A stretch of 64,000 nt of DNA from contig JADJBE010000026.1 of assembly GCA_016703895.1 (NCBI GenBank), positions 248,001 to 312,000 on the forward strand, given 5' to 3'. The stretch is from Pseudomonadota bacterium (GTDB taxonomy: Bacteria > Pseudomonadota > Gammaproteobacteria > Steroidobacterales > Steroidobacteraceae). Below the pieces are notes generated by a model. The model searched no databases. It worked only from the letters and a program-made list of their open reading frames with translations, and was not told the DNA's origin. Made by a program: the position numbers and the translations under genes. This document shows, in pieces, positions 26,030-35,100 of the stretch (its first letter is position 1; each line of letters starts with the position of its first letter).

Positions 26030-27303
26030 TCACGATATCGCTTTCGCTACGTTTCTCCGCGTTCCGATTGCCACAACGTTGGCGCTGTTTGCCAGCCCAT
26101 CCAGGTAATCAGCCCACTCCTGCATCATTTTCCGCCGGTCGGTCAAATGCTCGGCGAAGTTATAGCGCGCTCGAATGGCGTTGCGGTCACCGTGCGCTAA
26201 CTGCCGCTCGATCCATTCCGACCGATAGCCGCGCTCGTGCAGAATCGTTGACGCCATATGCCGGAACCCGTGCCCGGTCATCTGCTCTTTGGTGTAACCG
26301 AGACTGCGCAGCGCTGCGTTGATGGTGTTCTCGCTCATGCAGCGAGCCTTGCTGCGTACGCTCGGGAAAACGTAGCCGTCCGGCCCGCTGATTGCGTGCA
26401 ACTCGCGAAGCACTTCAACTGCCTGCACCGACAGCGGCACGATGTGCTGCTCGCCCATTTTCATACGCTCTGCGGGAATGCGCCACTCTGGGCCGCTGCG
26501 CTTGTCGTCAACCGTGACCGTCACTGGCTCTAGATCAAAGGTGAATTCTTCCCAGCGCGCACCGCGCAGCTCGCCCGGCCGCACGAATACCAGCGGCATC
26601 AACTGCAACGCCAGGCGCACCAGCTCGGAGCCTGAATACTCCCTGATCGCGCGCAACAGATCGCCTACCTTCTTCGGGTCAGTGATGCTGGCGAAGTGAT
26701 TGTTCGGTGCTGGTGTCAGCGCGCCCTTGAGCGCTGCGCTTGGGTCGCTATCAGCGCGATACGTTGCGACGGCATAGCGAAAAATCGCGCCTAGGTATTG
26801 CTTCACGCGGTGCGCCGTTTCGGGATGGCCTTTCGCCTCGATCCGCTGGAGCGCGTCCAGCAGCTCGGGCGCAGTCAGCTCGCGAATCTGATTCGCACCG
26901 ATGCGCGGGAACAGGTAGGTCTCCAATCGGCGCAAGACCCGTTGCCCGCCGGCGTCGGCCCACTGCCTAGACTGCTTGGCGTGCCACTCACGGGCCACTA
27001 ACTCAAAGCTTCCGGTTTCCCGGTCCCGCCGTGCCGACTTCTCGGCCTTGCGGGCCGCGCTCGGGTCGATGCCGTCGCGAAGTTTCAGCTTGGCCGCGTC
27101 CCTCTGCCCGCGAGCGTCCGACAGTGACACCTCGGGGTAGGTGCCCAGCGCCAGCAGCTTTCCTTACCCCCATATCGGTACTTGAGCCGCCACCAGCGGG
27201 AGCTGTCCCGGTTGACTAACAAGAACATACCCGCGCCGTCGCTCAGCTTGTAGGGCTTCTCCTTGCCTTTGGCGGCCTTAACCGCAACGTCCGTCAGCGC
27301 CAT
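26030..27303 (-). pseudogene. int: P4-type tyrosine integrase, single frameshift
   Basis: The N-terminal frame from ATG 27303 gives MALTDVAVKAAKGKEKPYKLSDGAGMFLLV and ends out of frame. The main frame resumes with LLALGTYPEVSLSDARGQRDAAK, the DUF4102 arm-binding domain. Adding one base to the T run at 27159-27161 (A run on the coding strand) joins them into about 423 residues. Catalytic residues are present: Arg in RPGELRGARWEEF, HGFRH (HxxR), a second His in QLAHGDRN, and Tyr in IRARYNFAEHL. The gene faces away from the tRNA 3' end, 230 bases from it. If the shift is real, the element is immobile without help. Confidence 0.85.
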
Positions 27304-27336
27304 TTTTGGGGGTCTCTAATTGGCCACTCGGCCACC

Positions 27337-27512
27337 TACCCCGTAATCTACCCCCAGCTACCCCCGGCTTGCAATGCACCATTTCGGCTTTTGCTGGAAC
27401 CGAATCGGCCGAATGAGATACCCCCACGGCAAGCGGAAAGCCTATGTTTGTCGGGGAAGTTGCGCAGCTCGCGGACGGCAATAGCGCTTGCGGGATACCC
27501 CCGGACGGGGTA
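27337..27512 (+). repeat. Cluster of TACCCC(C) boxes, candidate integrase arm sites (proximal end)
   Basis: TACCCCC occurs at 27349-27355, 27359-27365, 27419-27425 and 27496-27502, with TACCCCG at 27337-27343 and an inverted GGGGTA at 27507-27512. The cluster fills the gap between the integrase start and the attachment core. With the two distal copies these form the two arms of an attP site. They may also place integrase binding over its own promoter. Confidence 0.5.
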
Positions 27513-27536
27513 GCGCGAAGGGTCAAAAATGGAATA

Positions 27537-27551
27537 TGGTGCCCAGGGGCG
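27537..27551 (-). other. Proximal attachment core within tRNA-Phe
   Basis: TGGTGCCCAGGGGCG is the 3' end of the tRNA-Phe gene and matches the distal core except at base 6 (C instead of G). This copy came with the element, because its base at tRNA position 71 does not pair with the host-derived 5' strand. Confidence 0.68.
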
Positions 27552-27612
27552 GAATCGAACCACCGACACGCGGATTTTCAATCCGCTGCTCTACCAACTG
27601 AGCTACCTGGCC
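27537..27612 (-). tRNA. tRNA-Phe (GAA)
   Basis: 76 bases on the minus strand, including the encoded CCA. The D-arm (GCTCAGTTGGTAGAGC), anticodon arm GCGGATTGAAAATCCGC with anticodon GAA, and T-arm GGTGGTTCGATTCCGCC are all standard. The acceptor stem is GGCCAGG against CCTGGGC, which leaves a G2-G71 mismatch. The copy at 19865-19879 would restore G2-C71. This is the integration site of the element. Confidence 0.95.
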
Positions 27613-27645
27613 ATCGGAAGTTAAGAATTCTAACGGCTAGCTTCA

Positions 27646-27681
27646 CAAAAAGCTCGGGGAGTGGCATGACACCACTCCCCG
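27646..27681 (-). terminator. Rho-independent terminator of the RRM gene
   Basis: A 10-bp perfect stem CGGGGAGTGG / CCACTCCCCG with a 7-base loop, followed on the minus strand by AGCTTTTTG. It lies about 40 bases after the stop of the glycine-rich RNA-binding protein and before the tRNA gene. Confidence 0.85.
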
Positions 27682-27721
27682 GCTCATTCATCGCGTCAGG
27701 GCTTTTAGCCCTGGGGGCTTA

Positions 27722-28117
<396 letters not shown>

Positions 28118-28399
28118 ACTAAACTCACAGAAAAACAACTAACAAACGACCGTGGCGCACAGACACTGAGGCTCTGGGCGGCAAAGCCACCTGGTTCGGA
28201 CACGATCGGGCTAGCTCGTTGCTGCGGGAAGGCCAAATGGGGACAAGACGCAGAAAAGATTCAGACAAGCGAGACAGAAGGGCACGAGCCGTAACGACAG
28301 AATAACCGACCGTCCCGCACTGCGCTACTACTCAACGGCTTGGAAACACCTCGAATTCTTCTGTTTCTGCCCCAATTTGTGCCGAAGACGCCCCAAAAC

Positions 28400-28681
28400 C
28401 TAAGATTTGGCGCCTGGATTGACGAATTCCTGCGGCTTTGCCGACCCTTCACCGAACAAGAACTTCTCCATTTCGGCCTCCAGAAACTTGCGCGCCTTGG
28501 GATCGACGGGGCTCAGCCGATACTCGTTCATCAACATGGTCTGATGGCCTACCCACTTGCTCCAGGCCTCCTTCGAGACATTTTCGAAGATTCGCTGGCC
28601 AAGTGGGCCCGGATAGGGGGGGCGATCCAGGCCCGGGGCGGACTTCTTCAACAAGGCACAATCGACAGTGCGGTCGGTCAT
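28400..28681 (-). CDS. yggX: Probable Fe(II)-trafficking / oxidative-damage protection protein YggX
   Basis: 93 residues. The family pattern DCALLKKSAPGLDRPPYPGPLGQRIFENVSKEAWSKWV, HQTMLMNEYRLSPVDPKARKFLEAEMEKFLFG is complete and the length is normal. YggX protects iron-sulfur clusters from oxidation. It is directly abutted to mutY (TAA then ATG), the conserved gammaproteobacterial order. Confidence 0.95.
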   Translation of the reverse strand: MTDRTVDCALLKKSAPGLDRPPYPGPLGQRIFENVSKEAWSKWVGHQTMLMNEYRLSPVDPKARKFLEAEMEKFLFGEGSAKPQEFVNPGAKS

Positions 28682-29728
28682 TTATAAAGACTCCAACAGG
28701 GCTTTCACCGGTGCCGGCAGGCCAACTCGAACTGGCTGGCGCGGATTGAACCAGACCATACCACCCTGCTCGCATACCGTGGGATTGAGGCCATCGCAGA
28801 CCACCGGCTGCGGGGTGATCACGAGATCGAAATGCGTGAAGGCGTGCTTGATCGCGGCGAGGGCCGGCGTGGGCGCCTGCTGGTTGGTCAGCCTTTGCGA
28901 CGCAAACTCGAACGCCGCCTCGGCCGATTCGAATTCTGGCAGGCACCAAAGGCCGCCCCAGATCCCGCTGGGAGGCCGCTGCGTGAGCAGCACGCTGCCA
29001 CCTGGCTGACGTGCCAACAACATGCAGACATGACGGACCCGCCGCACAGCCCGGGCACGCTTTGGCGCCGGCAGCTGCGCGACGCGCTGCGTCGCCAGTG
29101 CCGCACAGTCGTCGCTGAGTGGGCAGTCGCCACATCGCGGCTGCGCGCGTCTACAAACTGTGGCACCCAGATCCATGATCGCCTGCGTATAGGTAGCCAC
29201 TCGTTCGCTTGGCGTGTGCGCCTCGGCGAGTTGCCATAATTGCTCGAGCGTGGTGTGGGCGTCGATTGGACCATCGACCGCGTGGTAGCGCGCCAACACG
29301 CGCTTGACGTTGCCGTCGAGAATCGCGTGCCGCTGGTCGTTAGCGAGCGCCAGAATGGCGCCGGCCGTCGACTGGCCGATGCCGGGCAGCCCGACGACCG
29401 TCGCGACATCGAGCGGGAACGCCGCGTTGTGTCCGGTGTGGAGTATCGTGGCTGTGCGATGCAGATTGCGCGCACGGGCGTAGTACCCCAGACCCGTCCA
29501 CAGGTGCAACACTTCATCGAGCTCGGCGGTCGCGAGCGCAGCAATGCTCGGGAACCGCGCCATGAACCGTTCGTAATAAGGAATCACGGTCGCAACCTGC
29601 GTCTGCTGCAACATGATTTCCGAGACCCAGACGCGGTACGGTGTGCGGTCACGCTGCCAAGGCAGGTCACGCCGCCCGGACTTGTCATGCCAGTCGATCA
29701 GGCGGCTTGCGACCCTGTCAGTTGGCAT
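28682..29728 (-). CDS. mutY: A/G-specific adenine DNA glycosylase
   Basis: 348 residues from ATG 29728. The HhH-GPD fold has PWQ, VSEIMLQQTQVATV, the LPGIGQSTAGAIL hairpin with the catalytic Asp nearby (AILDGNVKRVLAR), and the 4Fe-4S Cys set C-x6-C-x2-C-x5-C (CRRAQPRCGDCPLSDDC). A NUDIX-like C-terminal domain recognises 8-oxoG. It removes adenine mispaired with 8-oxoguanine. The start overlaps the AsmA stop by 11 bases. Confidence 0.95.
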   Translation of the reverse strand: MPTDRVASRLIDWHDKSGRRDLPWQRDRTPYRVWVSEIMLQQTQVATVIPYYERFMARFPSIAALATAELDEVLHLWTGLGYYARARNLHRTATILHTGHNAAFPLDVATVVGLPGIGQSTAGAILALANDQRHAILDGNVKRVLARYHAVDGPIDAHTTLEQLWQLAEAHTPSERVATYTQAIMDLGATVCRRAQPRCGDCPLSDDCAALATQRVAQLPAPKRARAVRRVRHVCMLLARQPGGSVLLTQRPPSGIWGGLWCLPEFESAEAAFEFASQRLTNQQAPTPALAAIKHAFTHFDLVITPQPVVCDGLNPTVCEQGGMVWFNPRQPVRVGLPAPVKALLESL

Positions 29729-31010
29729 GTGCGCCCTGCTCATCGAGCAGCAGGCCGATACGGACGCGCTGCATCCGTGTCTGCTCGAGCGTTGCGGCGT
29801 CGAAACCGAGTGTGCCCCGCACCTGTAGCGCGCGCAGCGCGGCTGTGGGCAGCACAAACGGTTCGCTGGTTGCATCTTCGGGCGGCAAATAGCGCTCTAG
29901 CTGGATCCGGTCGCCTTGCAACTCGAATTCGCTCAGTGGCTGGTTCGCCAACGTCACTGTCAGCTTGCCGCTCAACGACGTGTCATCCAACACCAGGCTG
30001 AGTGGCTGTGCCGCAAGGGTGGCCAGCGCGTAGCGCCATTGCGTCTTCAGCTCAAGCGGCCCGAGCACGGCAGGATCGCGAGTGGCTGGTGCCGCGATAC
30101 CCCACTGTGCGAGTCCCTCGCGCAGCGCACTGCTGGTCAGCGCCAGTTCCCCAGACCAACTCAGCGCCTGCTGCATGGTCGCCTGCAACGAGCCTTTGGC
30201 CACAAACAAACCCAATTGCACCCGCCACTCTGGAATGTCGATCTCATTGTTAGCTGTCAGCAGGCGCGCGCTGGGGATCGCCAGCTCGAGCGGAATTTCG
30301 GGCACTGCGAGCGGCGCGCCAGCGAGCGTGCCGTCGAGACGGAAGTTCTCCAGGACAGTCGCCGTGTCGCGCGGCACGTAGCGCCCGACGATGCGCAGCC
30401 GGGCCGCAGGGAGTCCCACCGTCGTCGCGTGGAATGCGGTCTCGAGATCGATCGGCTCGCCCGGCCGGATCGCGCCGACTGCGAGCTGCCAATCGTCAAG
30501 CTGGACCAGTCGCGCGGCGACATCGTCCTGAAACTGCAGGCGGCCATCCTCCAGCTCGAGTCCGGCGACCATGCCCGCAGGCGCTGCGATATCACCGCTG
30601 GCGGCGGGCGCGGGGCCCCAGCCCTCCCAGTTGGCGGTGCCGTCGGCCCGCCGCAGCAGACGAAAATCCGCACCGACAATCTTCACGGTATCGAGCACGG
30701 CGCGCCCGCGCAGCAAGGGCAACAAGCGCACTCTTAGCCGCGCCTCACGCCAGCTAACAAATGGCACGGCCGCGAATCCCGGTGGATTGCCGAGCGATCC
30801 TTGGCCCGTCGTCAGCGCCAGCCACGGAAAGAAACTCAGCTCGATATCGCCCTCGAGCCGCAACTCCCGTCCCGTTTCGCGCCCAACCGCGTCGGCGATG
30901 TCTGCCTTGAAGCGATTCGGGTCGACGAATACCGTGAGCACGACGATTCCCGCCACGACCAGCGCGACGAGCAGACCGACAATGATCAATATCCATTTGG
31001 CCGCGCGCAT
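29718..31010 (-). CDS. AsmA family protein, C-terminally short
   Basis: 430 residues. An N-terminal membrane helix (about 5-28) is followed by DPNRFKADIADAVGRETGRELRLEGDIELSFFPWLAL, the diagnostic start of AsmA, and a long repeating-groove beta region. Usual members have 600-750 residues. This one stops after LQVRGTLGFDAATLEQTRMQRVRIGLL, where the family normally goes on for another 200-plus residues, and its stop lies inside mutY. AsmA-like proteins help move phospholipid across the periplasm. A deletion joining AsmA to mutY would explain the end. Confidence 0.78.
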   Translation of the reverse strand: MRAAKWILIIVGLLVALVVAGIVVLTVFVDPNRFKADIADAVGRETGRELRLEGDIELSFFPWLALTTGQGSLGNPPGFAAVPFVSWREARLRVRLLPLLRGRAVLDTVKIVGADFRLLRRADGTANWEGWGPAPAASGDIAAPAGMVAGLELEDGRLQFQDDVAARLVQLDDWQLAVGAIRPGEPIDLETAFHATTVGLPAARLRIVGRYVPRDTATVLENFRLDGTLAGAPLAVPEIPLELAIPSARLLTANNEIDIPEWRVQLGLFVAKGSLQATMQQALSWSGELALTSSALREGLAQWGIAAPATRDPAVLGPLELKTQWRYALATLAAQPLSLVLDDTSLSGKLTVTLANQPLSEFELQGDRIQLERYLPPEDATSEPFVLPTAALRALQVRGTLGFDAATLEQTRMQRVRIGLLLDEQGAHAN

Positions 31011-31035
31011 GCGGCCACCATTGTAGAGAAGCGAC

Positions 31036-31428
31036 TCAGCGATCGCAGATATCGATATCGCCCGACATGGACTTCAGACGCAGGGTCGCCTGCCCCTCGC
31101 CGCGACGAACCCGCAGGCGCTGACCAGGCGCGTACTTGCTGGTTCGCTCCGCCGCCACGTCCAGGCAACCGCCGATATCGCCGCTGACCGAATTCACCTG
31201 CACATTGGTGGCCAGCCCCGCACCGCGCAAGCGGACGTCGCCGCTCACCGCAGTGATGTCGGCGTCCGCCGCCTCGATTTGCGTCTGCACATTGCCGCTC
31301 ACGATCTTGAGGACTTGCCGGCCGGTCGTCTCGCTCACCGTGACGTCGGCACTCACCGCATTCACCTCGACGCTCGCGTCACGCGGCACGCGGCACGGGA
31401 TCAGGCGCGGTGCTGGCCGCCGAACCAC
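31036..31428 (-). pseudogene. DUF4097 beta-repeat protein, N-terminally truncated
   Basis: The frame contains VPRDASVEVNAVSADVTV, LKIVSGNVQTQI, ITAVSGDVRL, VQVNSVSGDI and LKSMSGDIDI, the repeating SGDV/SGDI strands of DUF4097 proteins. Members have a signal peptide and about 150 more residues before this point. Here the reading frame runs back into the 3' end of the response regulator gene (31401) and the first codons are out-of-frame sequence of that gene. The N-terminal half has been lost, probably through a deletion at about 31400. Confidence 0.7.
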
Positions 31429-32078
31429 TTCATCGCGTACTGCAACAACTGATTGTTGGTGGCGAGCCCGAGCTTATGTTTAATGGTCTGACGGTGTGAC
31501 TCGATCGTTTTCACCGACAGGCTGAACTCCGTAGCAATGTCGCGGGAACTCATGCCACGACCCACCATGTTGAGGATCTGCACTTCACGATTGGACAGCC
31601 GCGAGACGGGGTCGGCCGGATCGACACCACGCGACTCGCTGGCGCGCAGGTCGAGCGAACGCTGCAACGCATCGCTCACATAGTTGCGCCCACCCAACAC
31701 GCGGCGTACCGCCGTTAGCAATTGATCCGAAGCCGCCTGCTTCATGATGTAGCCCATGGCGCCTGCCGCGAGCAGGCGCTCGGCATAGATTGTCTCGTCG
31801 TGCATCGACAACACCAGCATGCGCAGCTCCGAGTTCTCCTGATGCATCTCACGGACTAGCTCGATGCCATCGCCGCGCTCCAGCGACAGATCGACGATGA
31901 CGATGTCGGGCTGGTGCTTGCGAATGGCCTCGCGGGCAAGTTGTTCTGAATCGGCTTCGGCGCACACCGTGAGATCGGGCTCAGCCTCGAGCATCCGACG
32001 CAAACCCTGCCGGACGATCGGATGATCGTCGACAATAATCACGCTGCGTATCGATTCGGCGCCGGGCATCGCGTTCAT
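31401..32078 (-). CDS. NarL/FixJ-type response regulator
   Basis: 225 residues from ATG 32078. The receiver has the acidic pair DD at 17-18, phospho-acceptor Asp63 in IVIVDLS, Thr/Ser in VLSMHD and Lys in YIMKQA. The LuxR-type helix-turn-helix is at about 155-215 (LSNREVQILNMVGRGMSSRDIATEFSLSVKTIESHRQTI). It lies 31 bases after the multi-PAS kinase gene and is certainly its partner. Confidence 0.92.
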   Translation of the reverse strand: MNAMPGAESIRSVIIVDDHPIVRQGLRRMLEAEPDLTVCAEADSEQLAREAIRKHQPDIVIVDLSLERGDGIELVREMHQENSELRMLVLSMHDETIYAERLLAAGAMGYIMKQAASDQLLTAVRRVLGGRNYVSDALQRSLDLRASESRGVDPADPVSRLSNREVQILNMVGRGMSSRDIATEFSLSVKTIESHRQTIKHKLGLATNNQLLQYAMKWFGGQHRA

Positions 32079-32109
32079 TCCGTCATGCTGACCGTGACCG
32101 TCACCGTCG

Positions 32110-35100
32110 TCAACCCGCGACAGTGCGCAGATGCTTGACGGTGCAACGGACGACGGCACCGCCGGAATCGCCCGCGCCGATGACGAGGTCACCTTGCAGC
32201 ATCTGCGCGCGATAACGCATGAGCTTGAGTCCAATCCCATTGCCTCGCGGCGCAAGCGGATCGAAACCACGGCCATTGTCTGCAATAGTGAGCTGCAGGC
32301 TATCACCAGACGTTGTCAGGTCGATTTCAACTTCCGTGACGCGTCCATGCCGTACTGCGTTGGTGAACGCTTCCTGCGCAATCCGGTATAGATGACCTGC
32401 GGAACTGTCATCTAGTTTGAGCGGCACGTCGAGGTCCGTCGTCAGATTGGTACGCACACCAAAACGCTCCATGCCGCGCGCCGCGAGCGACTGCAGACCC
32501 GCAACCAGTCCACCTCGGTCGGCGCCGACCGGCGACAAGCCACGTGCCATCGCGCGCGTGCTCTCGATCGCAGTATTGACGAGCCCGATGATGTCTTCGA
32601 CATCGGCGCGGACTGCTGAGCTTTCCTTGCGTAACTGCACGACGATACTGCGCAGCATCAAGGCAATGCCGGTCAAGTCCTGGCCCAGACCGTCGTGCAG
32701 GTCAGAACCGATCCTGAGCTGCTCGCGGCTCGCAATCTCGAGCACCTCACGTTCCATCTGCTTGCGTTCGGTGACGTCCGTGAAGGCAACCAGCCAATGC
32801 TCGCGATCGTCGATGACGATCTGAGTTGCAACACAGTTAGCTGTGAAGGCCCCGCCATCAAAGCGCACGCAGTCCAACTCGGCCGGCACAGCGTGCGGCA
32901 GCCCGGCCGCTTCACGCATCTGTCGATCGATGCGGTTACGTTGCCCAGTCGAGCCCGGCGCCACGCGTGGCTCGAGCGAAGCGCCCACCGCTGCGCCCGG
33001 CGCAAACCCGAACATCGTCTCGAAGCTGGGGTTAGCAATCCGAATAACATTGTCGAGATCCACTACGGCCACGGCCTCGCGCAGCGCTTCCAGCATGCGC
33101 GCCTGCGTCGCGCGCAACTCCTCGGCGGCCCGCCGCTCGGTGACGTCGGCGACGATAATGACGGCACCGGTAACGCGCTCGCCATCGCGCACGGCGCGGA
33201 CGCGAAAGCTGAACAACCGCGGTGTTTCGCCGGCAAGAGTCTGCTCGAACTCTACAGGACTGCCAGTGACAAGCACGCGCGCCAAAGACTGCACCACGTG
33301 TTCGACATCTTGCGGCACGGAGATCTCGCTGATCGATCTACCAATCAACTCGCCTGGCGCTCTATCCATGATGGTGTGATTGATGTATTGCACACAGAGG
33401 TCCGCATCGACCAGGACGAGCCAGTCCGGCGAACTCTCGGCGATGACAATGAGCTGCGCCTGCGAGCGGCGCAGCGCCTCGGCCGAATCGCGACTCGCGG
33501 TGATATCGGTCGCCGATCCCATCGAGCCAGCGACTTTGCCGGCGTCGTTCCTGACGCTTCGCGAGCGGATCGCCAACCATCGCAGAGAACCGTCGGGCCG
33601 ACGGATCTGTAGTTCACCCTGCACACCAGCGGTGCTGGTGTGCAATTGGTGGTGCAGTGCCAGCCCAGCCGCATACGCGTCGTCGGTGAGGAAGCCCGCC
33701 CAGTGTCCACGGCGCTGAAACTCCTCGAGGCCGCAACCCATGACTTCCTGGAAGCCTTCGCTGACCCGAATGAGCTCGGAATTGCCATCTGCGAGGAAGC
33801 GGCTCTCGAAAACGAATCCTGGCGTCAGCGCCGCCACGGTTCGAAACAGAGCTTCGCTGTTCTCCAGAGCCGAGCGTTGGCTAACATCCTTGGTGACGTC
33901 AATCGAAAACCCGACCACGCGCTCGGGCTTGCCGGCGATGTCCGTCAACAGCTGCGGCATGTCGGACATCGTGACGTAGTGACCGTCGCGATGTCGGATG
34001 CGATAGTGAGCCGGCTCAGCCACCTTGCCCGCGGAGAGAAAGTCCGCCCACCTTGTCTCGACGTAGTCCCGGTCGTCAGGATGGCATAGTGACATCCACG
34101 CCTCCGCAGTGGGCTCCAGACTACCGTCCGGATACCCCAGGGTTCGCCCCGCGCCGTGCCGCTCAACTCGGCCGGTCGTCAGATCGATTTCGTAAACGAT
34201 GCCGGAGACGGTCTCGGCCGCGGCCCGAAACCGCTGGTCGCTGGCCGCCAGCGCGAGCTCGCGTGCCTTGCGCGCCGTGATGTCGACGACCATGCCAACC
34301 AAACACTCGGCGCTGCCGTCCGCATTGCGCTCCAGAACGTGCACTCGATCGAGGGCCCAGTGCCAGCTACCGTCCGCATGTCGAAAGCGATACTCGGACT
34401 CGTGGTCATCGCGGTCGGCCGCGATCGCCTGCTTGAAACCCACTACGGCGAGCCGCATATCCTCGGGATGTACGTGGTGTTGCCAGAACAATCGATCTGC
34501 GCGGCCCGCGACCGGATCTACGCCGAACAAGCGATAAAACGCATCGCTATGATTAGCTTCATTAGTGGAATAGCGCAGCTGCCAAAGACCGCCACCGGTC
34601 AGTTCCAGCGCGGACTCGAGGCGCTGGTTGTTAGCCGCGGACGCGAGCTCAGCTGCTTTGCGCTCGGCAATGTCCATGCAGATGCCGACCATGCGCAGCG
34701 CGTTACCGGCCGCATCGCGCTCGACCACCCGGCCGCGTTCAAACACCCAGCGCCAGTCGCCGCCGCGGGTGCGAATCCGGTACTCGGCATCGTAGTGATC
34801 GCGCTCGCCCGCCACATGCGCTGCAAAGCGTCGCGTGGCCTCCGGTCCTTCATCCGGATGCAGGTGGTCATCCCACCGCGCAACATGCTCTTCACCATCG
34901 CAAGGATCGATATCGTGGCGCACGCACCAGTCATTATACCAACGCGTCAGTCCGCTACGGAAATCCAGCTCCCACAGTCCGGCCCCGGCACCCCAGACGG
35001 CGGTATGCAGACGTGATTCAGCCGATCGCAGCTGGTCCTCGGCGCGTTTGGTGGAATCGATATCGAGTGACACCCCCATGACGAGCGTGGGTTTGCCGTC

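Larger units (their letters stand above)
19865..27551. mobile_element. Integrative element (P4-like satellite/island) in tRNA-Phe
   Basis: About 7.7 kb between two copies of the tRNA-Phe 3' end (19865-19879 and 27537-27551; 14 of 15 bases identical). It carries a P4-type integrase next to the tRNA, an AlpA regulator, a TOPRIM-DUF3987 primase/ATPase with its Cys-rich partner, two unknown proteins, a lipoprotein and a PEP-CTERM protein. All genes run on the minus strand. The stretches around 20.1-21.1 and 24.7-26.0 kb are visibly more AT-rich than the host. No capsid, terminase or conjugation genes are seen, so it would depend on a helper for transfer. Confidence 0.82.

Noticed and set aside
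32695..35016. Several long plus-strand open frames opposite the multi-PAS kinase
   Set aside because: The kinase frame has conserved PAS, HisKA_3 and HATPase motifs throughout; the opposite frames have none.
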